Shown: in pieces, positions 48,832 through 57,748 of the stretch
How the letters are laid out: each line of letters starts with the position of its first letter
Position numbering within the stretch: the stretch's first letter is position 1
Origin: Mesotoga sp. UBA6090
GTDB lineage: Bacteria; Thermotogota; Thermotogae; Petrotogales; Kosmotogaceae
DNA length: 60,871 bases
Direction of reading: 5' to 3'
NCBI RefSeq assembly: GCF_002435945.1
Contig: NZ_DIXC01000089.1
Coordinates: forward strand, 1 to 60,871
The notes under the pieces: model-generated
What the model was told of the DNA's origin: nothing
What the model saw: only the letters and a program-made list of their open reading frames with translations
The model's database searches: none
Program-made: the position numbers and the translations under genes

Positions 48832-49707
48832 TCAAAACTGGCCTGTAAGCTCTTTCAAGAACGTCGGGAGAGCAAACGAGGCCCTGTGAATCTCAGTATT
48901 GTAATACCTCAACGGCGCCTCGAAATCAAGCACTCTATCTTCATCGTAATCTTCCAGTGGGTCAACCTCTTTCGAACCGATGGTGTAGGTCCACATTCCG
49001 GAGGGATAGGTAGTCATGAAGCCAGTGTACATCTTCGAGACAGGGAAGACCGAGGAAATTCTATTATAGGCAATAGCCACCCATCCCTTGTCGTAGAAAG
49101 GGTCCTCGGTTTCGGCACAGAAGATCCCATCTTTTCTCAGAGCCTTGTAACAGTTTGAATAGAACTCTTTGGTGAAGAGATGACCTCCTTCACCGGCCGT
49201 CGGATCGGTAGAATCGACAATAATTACATCAAAGTAATCCTTGTTCTCTATCACAAAGTCGGCACCGTTTTCATTTATTATCGATGCCTTCGGGTTGTCT
49301 AATTCGACAGACATTTCCTTTAGGTGAAGCTTCGCAGCATCGATTACATAGGGGTCTACTTCACAGAGGATCGCTTCCTCTACCGAGGGGTGTTTGAGAA
49401 CCTCCCTCAGGCTTCCCCCATCGCCGCCTCCGATTATCAAGACCCTCTTCGGGTCGGGATGAGAGAAGAGCGGTACGTGAACCAGCATCTCGTGATACAT
49501 GAATTCATCAGCTTCAGTGAACATCGTTATGCCATCTAAAACAAGAACCATTCCAAACTCGGGATGCTCGAAAATATCTATCCTTTGAAATGGACTCTGA
49601 AATGAATAGACGAGTCTCTTCATTTTCATGAAAAGTCCTGCGTTTCCTCCCGTGTAATACTCCATGTACATAAGATGATTCAGTGTTCTCAGCTCTCTAT
49701 CTTCCAT
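48832..49707 (-). CDS. speE: Spermidine synthase (polyamine aminopropyltransferase)
   Basis: SpeE (291 residues) transfers aminopropyl groups from decarboxylated SAM to putrescine or related amines. Motifs LVLDGITMFTEADEFMYHEM, LIIGGGDGGSLREVL and VDSTDPTAGEGGHLF carry the substrate-binding and catalytic Asp residues. CGGAGGTG precedes ATG 49707. No SAM decarboxylase gene is in the window. It is the first gene on the left of the divergent region with mreB. Confidence 0.94.
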   Translation of the reverse strand: MEDRELRTLNHLMYMEYYTGGNAGLFMKMKRLVYSFQSPFQRIDIFEHPEFGMVLVLDGITMFTEADEFMYHEMLVHVPLFSHPDPKRVLIIGGGDGGSLREVLKHPSVEEAILCEVDPYVIDAAKLHLKEMSVELDNPKASIINENGADFVIENKDYFDVIIVDSTDPTAGEGGHLFTKEFYSNCYKALRKDGIFCAETEDPFYDKGWVAIAYNRISSVFPVSKMYTGFMTTYPSGMWTYTIGSKEVDPLEDYDEDRVLDFEAPLRYYNTEIHRASFALPTFLKELTGQF

Positions 49708-49996
49708 TTCTTCACCTCCGAATTATCAGCACAATTATTACATCGATCTCGAACAGCACACTGTTTATTCAATCCTACCCCTTGTCTTCAGTCATCGAAT
49801 GCCATCCAGAGCCGGACTATCCGAGCAATGAGGCCAAATGATTCTATCACTTTGATTAAGGAAGAGTCAAACTTGTGTAATACCATTTCCAGAGGCTCAT
49901 TTGACAACTGTGTTGATTTTCCACACTCTTCGTCATTCGGTCGCATCCTGATGGTAGAATTGGAAGTAAAGACTTTCCCTGACAGGAGGCCTTCGA
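49708..49996. other. Divergent intergenic region between speE and mreB
   Basis: About 290 bp containing promoters for both directions. A TTGACA (49901-49906) and a TAGAAT (49955-49960) occur on the plus strand but are not at correct spacing, so no promoter is assigned with confidence. No gene or structured RNA is seen. Confidence 0.4.
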
Positions 49997-51016
49997 ATGT
50001 TCTTAAGGCAAGACATGGGTATTGATTTGGGAACTGCCAACACTCTGGTTTACGTAAGAGGCCAGGGCGTAGTGACAAATGAACCCTCAGTTGTTGCAAT
50101 TGATGTGAATTCCGGAAAGATCCTTCAGGTTGGCCTGGAGGCAAAAAGAATGGTGGGGAAAACGCCAGCCAGTATCGTTGCTACTCGCCCGCTGAAGGAC
50201 GGAGTAATTGCAGACTATGATATTGCACTTACCATGCTGAAGTATTTCATGGGGAGAGCGACTGGAAGGCGGAGCTTTGTCAAGCCGAGAATAGTCATCG
50301 GAGTGCCTTCGGGAGCAACAGAAGTTGAGAGAAAGGCAATAGTCGATGCAGGAATGGAAGCCGGAGCAAAAAAAGTCTTTCTCATCGAAGAACCGATGGC
50401 AAGTTCAATCGGCGCCGGCCTTAATGTTGAAGAACCGACCGGCAATATGATAGTTGACATCGGCGGAGGGACAACCGAGATAGCCGTGATCTCTCTAGGA
50501 AGCATAGTCTTGAGTCAATCAATAAGGGTCGGCGGAGATGAAATGGATGACTATATCATCCAATACATCAAAGAGAAGTACAGACTCATGATCGGCGAAA
50601 AGACGGCGGAGCGAATCAAAATGGAGATCGGAAACGTTGTCGAAACCGAGGAAGCCGATAGCTCTTACGCTGAGATTGTGGGGCTTGATCTCAATTCGGG
50701 ACTGCCAAGAAAGATATCTGTTTCAGGCGCAGAGGTCCGCGAAGCGATTGTCGAGCCGGTTGCTAGAATCGTAGAAGCGGTTAAGCTCACGGTGGAGAAC
50801 ACACCTCCCGAACTCATTTCAGATATCGTTCAAGGCGGCATAGTCGTCGCCGGCGGTGGTTCTCTCCTCAACGGAATGCAGGAATTGATCCAGAGAGAAA
50901 CCGGTATTACGGTTGTGATCGCCGACGATCCCTTAACCTGTGTGGCTAGGGGAGCCGGTCAGGTTCTGGAGAGAGTTTCTATACTTGAAAGACTTGAAAA
51001 AGGCAACTTGAGATAG
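49997..51016 (+). CDS. mreB: Rod shape-determining protein MreB
   Basis: MreB (339 residues) is the bacterial actin that guides lateral wall synthesis. The phosphate-1 loop MGIDLGTANTLVYV, the second phosphate loop IVDIGGGTTEIAVISLG and the adenosine motif IVVAGGGSLLNG are intact. ACAGGAGG precedes ATG 49997. mreC follows after 15 nt, then mreD and PBP2, so the whole elongasome core is one operon; rodA is not present. Confidence 0.96.
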   Translation: MFLRQDMGIDLGTANTLVYVRGQGVVTNEPSVVAIDVNSGKILQVGLEAKRMVGKTPASIVATRPLKDGVIADYDIALTMLKYFMGRATGRRSFVKPRIVIGVPSGATEVERKAIVDAGMEAGAKKVFLIEEPMASSIGAGLNVEEPTGNMIVDIGGGTTEIAVISLGSIVLSQSIRVGGDEMDDYIIQYIKEKYRLMIGEKTAERIKMEIGNVVETEEADSSYAEIVGLDLNSGLPRKISVSGAEVREAIVEPVARIVEAVKLTVENTPPELISDIVQGGIVVAGGGSLLNGMQELIQRETGITVVIADDPLTCVARGAGQVLERVSILERLEKGNLR

Positions 51017-51031
51017 GAAGAGGCTTCTCAG

Positions 51032-51730
51032 GTGAAGTTCGATGAAGCGGCGGTAGTAATCCTAATGGTTTTTCTTATCCTTTTATCATTGCTGGAAGTA
51101 ACGGGAATGAACAGAAAGGCGTCCGAAATATTCGATGGTGCGGCCTTGCCCTTGATAAACGTAAGGGTAGACGTCGAAAATTTCTTTAGAGCCGTCTTTC
51201 AAACAAGGAGCATCGATCGGGTCATCAGGGATCTCAATAGATACGCAGCTTCTTTCGCCGACAGGTTCGAATTTCCGATACCAATGAGAGTCGCCTTCTT
51301 CAGCTTCGAGAGAAACAGCATGGCCATCATGACAACCGACAGGAGAGCGTCTCAGGGCATTCCCGTTGCCTCTATTTTTTCGTCAACAATCTATGGCATA
51401 GTGAAGAGCTCGAACGAAGGTTATCTACTTGTTTCACCCTTGACATCTGCCGGCGTAAGGATTTCAGCCTTAGTTGACAGAGAGGGAAAGGTTGTCGAAG
51501 GGGCGGTCTACTCTAGCGCGGGCAGACTTTATTTCTCGACTTTCGATCCTTACTATCTTAACGAAGGCGATCCTGTAAGAATCGCCCCTACGGTTCCGGG
51601 ATATGGATACTACAAGGCCATGAACCTTGATATGATCGGCGAAATCGCCGGTCCTCACGGAAGCGATTATCTTGTGAAGTCCCCCAATGTCTTCGGCGAT
51701 TACTTCGTCTATCTAGAGTGGCTGGAATGA
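51032..51730 (+). CDS. mreC: Rod shape-determining protein MreC
   Basis: MreC (232 residues) is anchored by an N-terminal helix (about 6-24), has a short coiled region and a beta-rich outer domain that binds PBP2 in other bacteria. It is on the short side of the family, and motifs are weak, but position between mreB and mreD and the topology support the call. It starts at GTG 51032 and overlaps mreD by 4 nt. Confidence 0.88.
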   Translation: MKFDEAAVVILMVFLILLSLLEVTGMNRKASEIFDGAALPLINVRVDVENFFRAVFQTRSIDRVIRDLNRYAASFADRFEFPIPMRVAFFSFERNSMAIMTTDRRASQGIPVASIFSSTIYGIVKSSNEGYLLVSPLTSAGVRISALVDREGKVVEGAVYSSAGRLYFSTFDPYYLNEGDPVRIAPTVPGYGYYKAMNLDMIGEIAGPHGSDYLVKSPNVFGDYFVYLEWLE

Positions 51731-52107
51731 TCTGGCTTTTTCTGATAATTCCGGCTCTTTACCTGGATCTTGGATTCGGAGATCTACTCCCTCTGTACCC
51801 GGCTTATCTAACGTTGCTCGTCTTTCTTCCGACGAGGAATATCCCCTTTGCCCTTTCACTTGCTCTGCTCCTGTCCTGGATAGTCGGGATGGCTCTTTCC
51901 GGGATCAGTATGGTTATTGCCCTTGCAGTTATCGTTACCTTTTCCACGATGGCGATCCATGGCCGCTACAGGACACCGAGTTTCGGTACCCTCACATCGG
52001 CTTTGCTGGGACTTGCAGGAGTCTTTTTCGCAGGCACGGGCTTTGGCGTTCTAATTCCTTTTTTCATAACATTTCTTGTCCTTAGGAGGTTGAGTATTGA
52101 GGAGTAA
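51727..52107 (+). CDS. mreD: Rod shape-determining protein MreD
   Basis: This protein of about 126 residues consists of four or five hydrophobic helices, as expected of MreD, though shorter than the common 160-170 residues. ATG 51727 overlaps the mreC stop as ATGA; a GTG at 51718 is an alternative. The call rests mainly on gene order and membrane topology. Confidence 0.8.
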   Translation: MIWLFLIIPALYLDLGFGDLLPLYPAYLTLLVFLPTRNIPFALSLALLLSWIVGMALSGISMVIALAVIVTFSTMAIHGRYRTPSFGTLTSALLGLAGVFFAGTGFGVLIPFFITFLVLRRLSIEE

Positions 52108-53758
52108 GAGATTCGACCTTTTCTTCGTTCTTTTTCTTCTCACGATCGGTTTTTTCATATACAAACTCTACGACTACCAGATAGTCAATTCCGAGAAGTA
52201 TGCCGCACAGGTCGAAAGTATAAGCCGCCGGTCGATTTCAATACTGCCCCCAAGAGGGATGATTCTTGATCGAAACGGAATTCCTATTGCATGGGATGCG
52301 TCCTACTATAAAATAAAGAAGAAAGTGGTCTTTCTTCCGGAGGATCTGAAGAGAATGATAATCGACTCATTCGACAGCAGGGAAAAAGCGGAAACCCTCA
52401 TTAAGCGGCTTGAGATCTTCGGCAGTGTTGAGACAAGTCTTCCCGCTGCAGTAGCAGAAAGCCTCAAGAACTACCCTGAACTGGAGGTCTCCGAGAGAGT
52501 AATCAGGTATTATCAGGACAATCCAGGGATAGCACATGTTGCTGGCTATATTAAATCTGACGGAGAGCCGGTTATGGGAATCGAGAAGCATTACAATGAT
52601 CTTCTGAGAGGAACTCCAGGCGAGAAGCTGATACGTGTCGATGCACTGGGAACACAGATTAGTCTTGAGGGCGAAAGACCACCCGTTGCTGGAGAAGATC
52701 TGAAAATCACGATTGACTCCCAACTCAGCAGGTACATTTACGATCTAATAGACGAAACGGGAAAGAGCGGCGCTGCAGTCGTTATGAAAACCGACGGAGA
52801 GGTTCTCGCTCTCGTCTCGGTGCCCAGCTTCGAGAACATGTTTTTCACTAGGGGAATTTCAACCAGAGATTGGGAACGGCTTAATTTAGATCCTTCGAGA
52901 CCCCTGGTCAATAGGGCTCTGACTCCCTTCTCGCCGGGCTCCGTGATCAAGCCATTCATTGCCATGGTGGCCCTGGCTGAAGGAACAGACAGCACAAAAG
53001 AGATCGACTGCGGAGGCATCTTCCAGTACAAAGACAGCCAAGGAGTGGTTCAGGGAGTCTACAGAGATTGGAACCTTTATGGACATGGAAAGACCGATCT
53101 CGCGAAGGCCATTACCGTTTCCTGTAACGTCTATTTCTACCAGCTTGGACTGGAACTTGGAATCGAGGCTCTCGACAGATACGCTAAAATCTGGGAAGTC
53201 TTTGAACCTACCGGCATCGATCTGCCTGAAGAATCGGTGGGACTAATGCCGTCGCCCTCGTGGAAGCGCGAGCACCTTGGAGAGAGCTGGTTCCCCGGAG
53301 ACACGATCCAGATCTCAATAGGACAGGGATATCTCAGCATCACTCCTCTGCAGCTGGCGAAAATGACCGGGGAGATCGCGATGAGGGGCAAAGAAATCAT
53401 CCCCTTTATCGGTTCAAGGCAAGAGAGTAGCAGAGTGCCAATCAAGCTGGGAGACAGCGACTGGGACCTTATCATCGACGCAATGGGAGATGTCATAAGC
53501 AAGGGAGGAAGTTCGGCCGATGCGGGAACCGCTTATTCTTCTTTCAGAGATTTCGCAGAAACGGCCGCGGGAAAGACCGGAACCGCCGAGCAGGGAGGTT
53601 CAAAGCCTACCCACTCCTGGTTCACAGGGTTCATGCCGCTTCAAGAACCTGAGATCGTTGTTACGGTATTTGTTCATGAGGGGGGTTACGGATCGGGATT
53701 GGCCACTCAGATATCGAGAAAGATCATGGATTACTATATCGAAGAATATACCCGGTAG
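52097..53758 (+). CDS. mrdA: Penicillin-binding protein 2 (elongation transpeptidase)
   Basis: This 553-residue class B transpeptidase cross-links murein during elongation. It has one N-terminal helix (about 8-25), a pedestal/dimerisation domain with RGMILDRNG, and a transpeptidase domain with the nucleophile in SPGSVIKP (Ser282), SCN near residue 336 and KTGT in AAGKTGTAEQ. AGGAGG 7 nt before TTG 52097 fixes the start; it overlaps mreD by 11 nt. The stop lies within a palindrome shared with the convergent yigZ. Confidence 0.94.
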   Translation: MRSKRFDLFFVLFLLTIGFFIYKLYDYQIVNSEKYAAQVESISRRSISILPPRGMILDRNGIPIAWDASYYKIKKKVVFLPEDLKRMIIDSFDSREKAETLIKRLEIFGSVETSLPAAVAESLKNYPELEVSERVIRYYQDNPGIAHVAGYIKSDGEPVMGIEKHYNDLLRGTPGEKLIRVDALGTQISLEGERPPVAGEDLKITIDSQLSRYIYDLIDETGKSGAAVVMKTDGEVLALVSVPSFENMFFTRGISTRDWERLNLDPSRPLVNRALTPFSPGSVIKPFIAMVALAEGTDSTKEIDCGGIFQYKDSQGVVQGVYRDWNLYGHGKTDLAKAITVSCNVYFYQLGLELGIEALDRYAKIWEVFEPTGIDLPEESVGLMPSPSWKREHLGESWFPGDTIQISIGQGYLSITPLQLAKMTGEIAMRGKEIIPFIGSRQESSRVPIKLGDSDWDLIIDAMGDVISKGGSSADAGTAYSSFRDFAETAAGKTGTAEQGGSKPTHSWFTGFMPLQEPEIVVTVFVHEGGYGSGLATQISRKIMDYYIEEYTR

Positions 53759-53773
53759 AATCATTCTACCGGG
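53751..53773. terminator. Palindrome containing both convergent stop codons
   Basis: CCCGGTAGAAT (53751-53761), one unpaired C, and ATTCTACCGGG (53763-53773) form perfect 11-bp arms. It includes the PBP2 stop (53756-53758) and the yigZ stop (53763-53761). T-runs are lacking on both sides, so it may act as a weak bidirectional terminator or 3'-end stabiliser. Confidence 0.6.
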
Positions 53774-54390
53774 CTAACAAAATTCAATTCGTCTCCAAGT
53801 CTGAAGGAAATCCTTTTCTCTTCAAAGAAGCCGGCGATTCTTTCGACTTCATCTTTCTTAACGGCGATTACACAGACAACTCTGTCGGAATAATCGACCT
53901 TCTGCAAAGAGAAGTCTCTGTCCTCCCGAAAGAGTCTGCTGAAATCGTTCCACTGGCTGTAAGCCATCTCTGCAATCAACTCAAGACCCGGGCAGAAAAT
54001 AACAGGTTTTGCAGCCTTGAGAGCCTCCAGCGCAGTCCCGCCATAAGCATCTATCAGACCTCTTATTCCCAGCTTTACACCACCGAAGTATCTCGTGACG
54101 ACTACTACTACATCCGTAAGTTCTAGACGATCGATGGCTCCCAGAATCGGTTGCCCAGCAGATCCGTGAGGCTCTCCTGCATCCGAGTAGTTGGCGACTT
54201 CCCTTCCAGGAAGCGAAATGCGATAGGCCCAACAGGAATGGCTGGCACTTGCATGCTCCTGAGATACAGTCCTAATGAAAGACTTCGCCTCTTCTTCACT
54301 CTCGCATCTCCGGCTGTTGCCAATAAACCGTGATCTCTTGACATTGATCTCAAAGCTTCCCGTTTCGAGAATAGACTTACTACAACCCAT
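53761..54390 (-). CDS. IMPACT/YigZ family protein
   Basis: This 209-residue protein has the UPF0029/IMPACT N-terminal domain (NVKRSRFIGNSRRCESEEEA, then SHSCWAYR, DAGEPHGSAGQPIL and VVVTRYFGGVKLGIRGLIDAYG) and a C-terminal DUF1949-like domain (about 135-205). Family members are implicated in translation control in eukaryotes; the bacterial role is not settled. ATG overlaps the hflC stop by one base (TAATG), so it is cotranscribed with hflK-hflC. Confidence 0.9.
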   Translation of the reverse strand: MGCSKSILETGSFEINVKRSRFIGNSRRCESEEEAKSFIRTVSQEHASASHSCWAYRISLPGREVANYSDAGEPHGSAGQPILGAIDRLELTDVVVVVTRYFGGVKLGIRGLIDAYGGTALEALKAAKPVIFCPGLELIAEMAYSQWNDFSRLFREDRDFSLQKVDYSDRVVCVIAVKKDEVERIAGFFEEKRISFRLGDELNFVSPVE

Positions 54391-55247
54391 TATTCTCCTC
54401 TAGACAGCTTGTCTATGAAATCCATAGCCGGTCCAAGAATATAATTGGCATCGGCCAGAGTCTTCTCGTACACTTCCAGCCTCTTCATGAACTCATAGAA
54501 ATCGGGATCTCTGTTGTACGCATCGGCATAGACCGCCAGAGCCTGAGCGTCTCCGGTTCCAATTATGATATCCGCTTCCTTCTGAGCAGTAGCAATCATT
54601 ATCTGGGCTTCTTTATCAGCCTCGGCCCTCAGTTTCTGAGCCTCCCTGTTTCCTTCGGCTCTAATGAGAGAAGCCTCCTGGATTCTCTCGGACTTCATTC
54701 TTTCGAAGACCGCGTTTCTGTTCTCGTCCGGCAAGTCGGCCCTTTTGACGCGTACAGATATTATCTCAATCCCGAAGTCCTTCATATCGTTGGCGGAAAG
54801 CCTGGTTATCTCGTCTAGAACATCGGTTCTTTGGCCGGAGATAATATCATCGTAATCCAGTTTCCCAAAAGTATTCCTTACGTGAGAGTACACAACGTCG
54901 TCTATTCGTGTTAGAGCGATCTGCTCTGACTTCATTGTCTCTATGAAGTTCCTGGGATCTACTATCCTCCAGAGCGCGAAAGTATCGGTGAGGATTGTCT
55001 TCTTGTCTTTTGAGTAGATCCTTTCGGCATCGACATCGTAAATCTGTATTCGCTTATCGAATTTTCTTACGTTGTCAATGAAAGGAGTCTTTGTGTACAG
55101 GCCGGCTTCTGTGACCGATTTCTGTATCTCTCCAAATCGCAAAACAACCGCCTGCTCAGTCTCATCAATTATGAAGAAGAAACTTGGCAGAAGAATCAAC
55201 GCTATTACCACGACGATCGCTACAGGAATAAGGAATTTGTACTTCAT
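54390..55247 (-). CDS. hflC: HflC, band-7/SPFH membrane protein
   Basis: HflC (285 residues) is a membrane-anchored SPFH protein that forms a large cage with HflK around FtsH in E. coli. The helix covers about residues 5-28, the SPFH domain about 30-190 (VVLRFGEIQKSV is typical), and an Ala/Glu-rich coiled-coil with EGNREAQKLRAEADKEAQIM follows. Its start overlaps the hflK stop by one base. Confidence 0.93.
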   Translation of the reverse strand: MKYKFLIPVAIVVVIALILLPSFFFIIDETEQAVVLRFGEIQKSVTEAGLYTKTPFIDNVRKFDKRIQIYDVDAERIYSKDKKTILTDTFALWRIVDPRNFIETMKSEQIALTRIDDVVYSHVRNTFGKLDYDDIISGQRTDVLDEITRLSANDMKDFGIEIISVRVKRADLPDENRNAVFERMKSERIQEASLIRAEGNREAQKLRAEADKEAQIMIATAQKEADIIIGTGDAQALAVYADAYNRDPDFYEFMKRLEVYEKTLADANYILGPAMDFIDKLSRGE

Positions 55248-56224
55248 TATCTCACGCTCCCTTCAAGTTCAAGGAGTTTAAGAACGCTGCTCTGGTCAAG
55301 AACAACAGTCTTACTAGCTTCTCCAAGTACTTTGCTCAGCGTCTCCAGATACATTCTGGTTCTAGTGACATCCGGTGCCTTTTCGTACTCCTCGAGAATC
55401 GAAAGAAATCTCTCGGCTTCACCCTCGGCATTGAGAATCCTCTCCTGAGCATAGCCTTCGGCGTCTCGAGTCATCTGGGCCGCTTCGCCTTCGGCTTTGG
55501 GAATAAGGTCGTTCTTGTATTTCTCGGCTTCATATATGAGTTTCTCCTTGTCCTGCTTGGCGCTGTTCACATCGTCAAAGGCTGTGATTACCTGCTTTGG
55601 AGGTGCTACCTCTTGCAGGAACACGTTTTTCACCATTATTCCTGTGCCAAGCCTTTCAAGCTCGGCCTGGACTTTCTCTGCCGTTCTAATTGAGATTGTA
55701 TCTCTCTCGGTTGTAAGAATTGAGTCTATAGTGCTGGAAGCAACTTCTTCTCTAAGCACTGACTCCGTTGTGAACTTTACTATGTCACCGTCATCCACGA
55801 TGTTGAAGGCAAGTTTTGCAGGATCCCCAACATAGTACTGGATAACCATTTCTACCGAGACGATGTTTCCGTCTCCTGTAAGCATAAGAGATTCATTTGC
55901 CAGAGTCTGGTAAGTACCCGTCCTTATGGTTCTAAAACCGATTTCCTGCTTTCTCAAATTCGAGGTATCAACAACGACTACACTCTCAAACGGAAACGGC
56001 AGATGGTATCCAAGACCTGGACCCACGGTGTTTGTGTACTTACCGAATCTCTTGATCAAGCCGACCTGATCGGGTCCAACCAAGAAAAACCCGCTCAAGA
56101 AATACACGGCAACGATCGCGGCAATGACCAGCAAAACAAAAAGACCGGACCATAGAAAGCTCTTTCTGGGGCCTCCGCTGCCGGGAATATTATCTTCAGG
56201 CTCTTCGATTCTTACATCAACCAT
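55247..56224 (-). CDS. hflK: HflK, band-7/SPFH membrane protein
   Basis: HflK (325 residues) is the partner of HflC. An acidic and Gly-rich cytoplasmic lead (1-24), a helix (25-47), the SPFH domain with GPDQVGLIKRFGKYTNTVGP, and a coiled coil with EAEKYKNDLIPKAEGEAAQM are visible. ATG 56224 overlaps murB by 8 nt. In contrast to E. coli, where they sit with hfq and hflX, here hflK-hflC are 18 kb from those genes and next to murB. Confidence 0.92.
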   Translation of the reverse strand: MVDVRIEEPEDNIPGSGGPRKSFLWSGLFVLLVIAAIVAVYFLSGFFLVGPDQVGLIKRFGKYTNTVGPGLGYHLPFPFESVVVVDTSNLRKQEIGFRTIRTGTYQTLANESLMLTGDGNIVSVEMVIQYYVGDPAKLAFNIVDDGDIVKFTTESVLREEVASSTIDSILTTERDTISIRTAEKVQAELERLGTGIMVKNVFLQEVAPPKQVITAFDDVNSAKQDKEKLIYEAEKYKNDLIPKAEGEAAQMTRDAEGYAQERILNAEGEAERFLSILEEYEKAPDVTRTRMYLETLSKVLGEASKTVVLDQSSVLKLLELEGSVR

Positions 56225-57140
56225 TATTTACCTCCTTCCAGATTTCTATCTCGGTTCTTAGATCTACGCCAGTAGCCTCCTTAACTCTATTCTTTACGAT
56301 TTCAACGAGAGTCAAGACATCGCTCTGACTGGCGTTTTGCTTGTTCACAATGAAACCGGCATGTTTTGACGATACTTCAGCCCCTCCAACCCTCAAAGAC
56401 TTCAGGCCGAGCCTTTCAATGGTGGACCCGACATAGAAATCTGGCCTCGGTCTCATAAAGACACTGCCGGCACTCGGTTCCTCGAGCGGCTGTTTATCCA
56501 ACCTTTTGCCGAGTATCTCCGTCATTCTTCTTCTGATTTCAGACTTTTCTCCCCTTTTCAGAGAGAACTCCGAACCGACCACTATTCCATCTCCGGATCT
56601 AAAGATGCTGTTCCTGTAGGAAAACCCGGCGGACTTGCCGTCGATTTCGATTATTCTACTCTTATCATCAAGATAGAGGAGCTTCGTTACCCGCTCTCCG
56701 ATCTCCCCGCCAAAGGCACCGGCGTTCATCAAGACCGCTCCTCCTATGGAGCCAGGCAGACCGGTCAGGAACTCCATACCAGTAAGTCCTTTCGACAAAC
56801 AATGCCACAGCAGAGAATTGACACTGGCTCCGGCCTCAACGAAAATTCTCTCTCCGGCCGATTTGACCAAATTCAGATTTCTTGTCGAAACTATTACCCC
56901 TTCATAGCGATCAGGACAGACGACATTCGAGCCTCCGCCGATGATCCTGTACGGAATTCTCTCCGACCTCACAAAGCCAATAATCTCTGAAAGTGATTCA
57001 CAGGAGTACGGCGAGACGAAAACGCTGGCAGGGCCGCCGATCCTGATCGTTGTGTGCCATTTCAGAGGCTCGTTAAGCCTTACGTCAGCCCCCCGCATGT
57101 AGAGTGAGCCGAAGTAGTCAATCAGTTCTCTTTTTGCCAT
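56217..57140 (-). CDS. murB: UDP-N-acetylenolpyruvoylglucosamine reductase
   Basis: MurB (307 residues) reduces UDP-GlcNAc-enolpyruvate to UDP-MurNAc with NADPH and FAD. FAD-binding motifs GGGSNVV and GLEFLTGLPGSIGGAVLMNAG-like sequence, the SYRNSIF region with its catalytic Ser, and the C-terminal AGSVFMRP of type II MurB enzymes are seen. It overlaps the HEAT-repeat gene by 19 nt and hflK by 8 nt. Confidence 0.95.
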   Translation of the reverse strand: MAKRELIDYFGSLYMRGADVRLNEPLKWHTTIRIGGPASVFVSPYSCESLSEIIGFVRSERIPYRIIGGGSNVVCPDRYEGVIVSTRNLNLVKSAGERIFVEAGASVNSLLWHCLSKGLTGMEFLTGLPGSIGGAVLMNAGAFGGEIGERVTKLLYLDDKSRIIEIDGKSAGFSYRNSIFRSGDGIVVGSEFSLKRGEKSEIRRRMTEILGKRLDKQPLEEPSAGSVFMRPRPDFYVGSTIERLGLKSLRVGGAEVSSKHAGFIVNKQNASQSDVLTLVEIVKNRVKEATGVDLRTEIEIWKEVNNG

Positions 57141-57739
57141 TGATAAAGCCTTTCGGCAATCTCCTTGCCATTGTGTAGACTCAGGAGGTGATTCTTCAGT
57201 TCATGTCTCTTCGAGAGAATCGAGTGAATACCCTCCAGAACGAAGGCTTTCGTCGACTTGTCAGTCATCTTATCTCCATAGAATCTTGCAAGCGCTTTCA
57301 CCGCAACCGAAGAATTCGTGCTGCTGAGGGCCATTATTACCTGATCCCGCAGTTCGGAATCACTGTTCTCATCTAGAAGCAAGACCAGAACGTCCACGAC
57401 CTTCTCTCCTTCTCCCAAGCGTGCCAGCGCTTCGTAGATGACTATTTGCGATCTCTCGTCGCTGTAATCCCTCAACATTTCGTAAAGATACGACACTGCC
57501 CTTCTGTCTCCAATCTCACCCGCGAGATCTGCGAGATACAGTCTAGAGACTGGATCGATTTCCTTCGATCTCATTTTCTCCAACAAGAGAGGAACAACGG
57601 CCTCACCCATCTGAAGCAATGCTTCAAAACAGATCTGCGCTGTCTCGCTATCCTCGCTTACCAGAAGCTCAAGAAGCACCGGGACGGCCTCAGTTCCCTT
57701 TTCCTCAATGATTCTGTTTATCAATTCTTCTCTGTTCAT
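57122..57739 (-). CDS. HEAT-repeat protein
   Basis: This 205-residue soluble protein is a solenoid of HEAT/PBS-lyase-like repeats: units of about 30 residues with a leading hydrophobic helix (AVPVLLELLVSEDSETAQIC, AVSYLYEMLRDYSDERSQIV, VVDVLVLLLDENSDSELRDQ, AVKALARFYGDKMTDKSTKA). Such proteins are usually scaffolds for protein contacts. The partner is unknown. GAGGTG precedes ATG 57739; it lies 9 nt after recN and overlaps murB by 19 nt. Confidence 0.85.
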   Translation of the reverse strand: MNREELINRIIEEKGTEAVPVLLELLVSEDSETAQICFEALLQMGEAVVPLLLEKMRSKEIDPVSRLYLADLAGEIGDRRAVSYLYEMLRDYSDERSQIVIYEALARLGEGEKVVDVLVLLLDENSDSELRDQVIMALSSTNSSVAVKALARFYGDKMTDKSTKAFVLEGIHSILSKRHELKNHLLSLHNGKEIAERLYQWQKEN

Positions 57740-57748
57740 GCTTCACCT

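Noticed and set aside
49901..49960. mreB promoter from TTGACA and TAGAAT
   Set aside because: The two hexamers are 48 nt apart, not a workable spacing, so no promoter is called.
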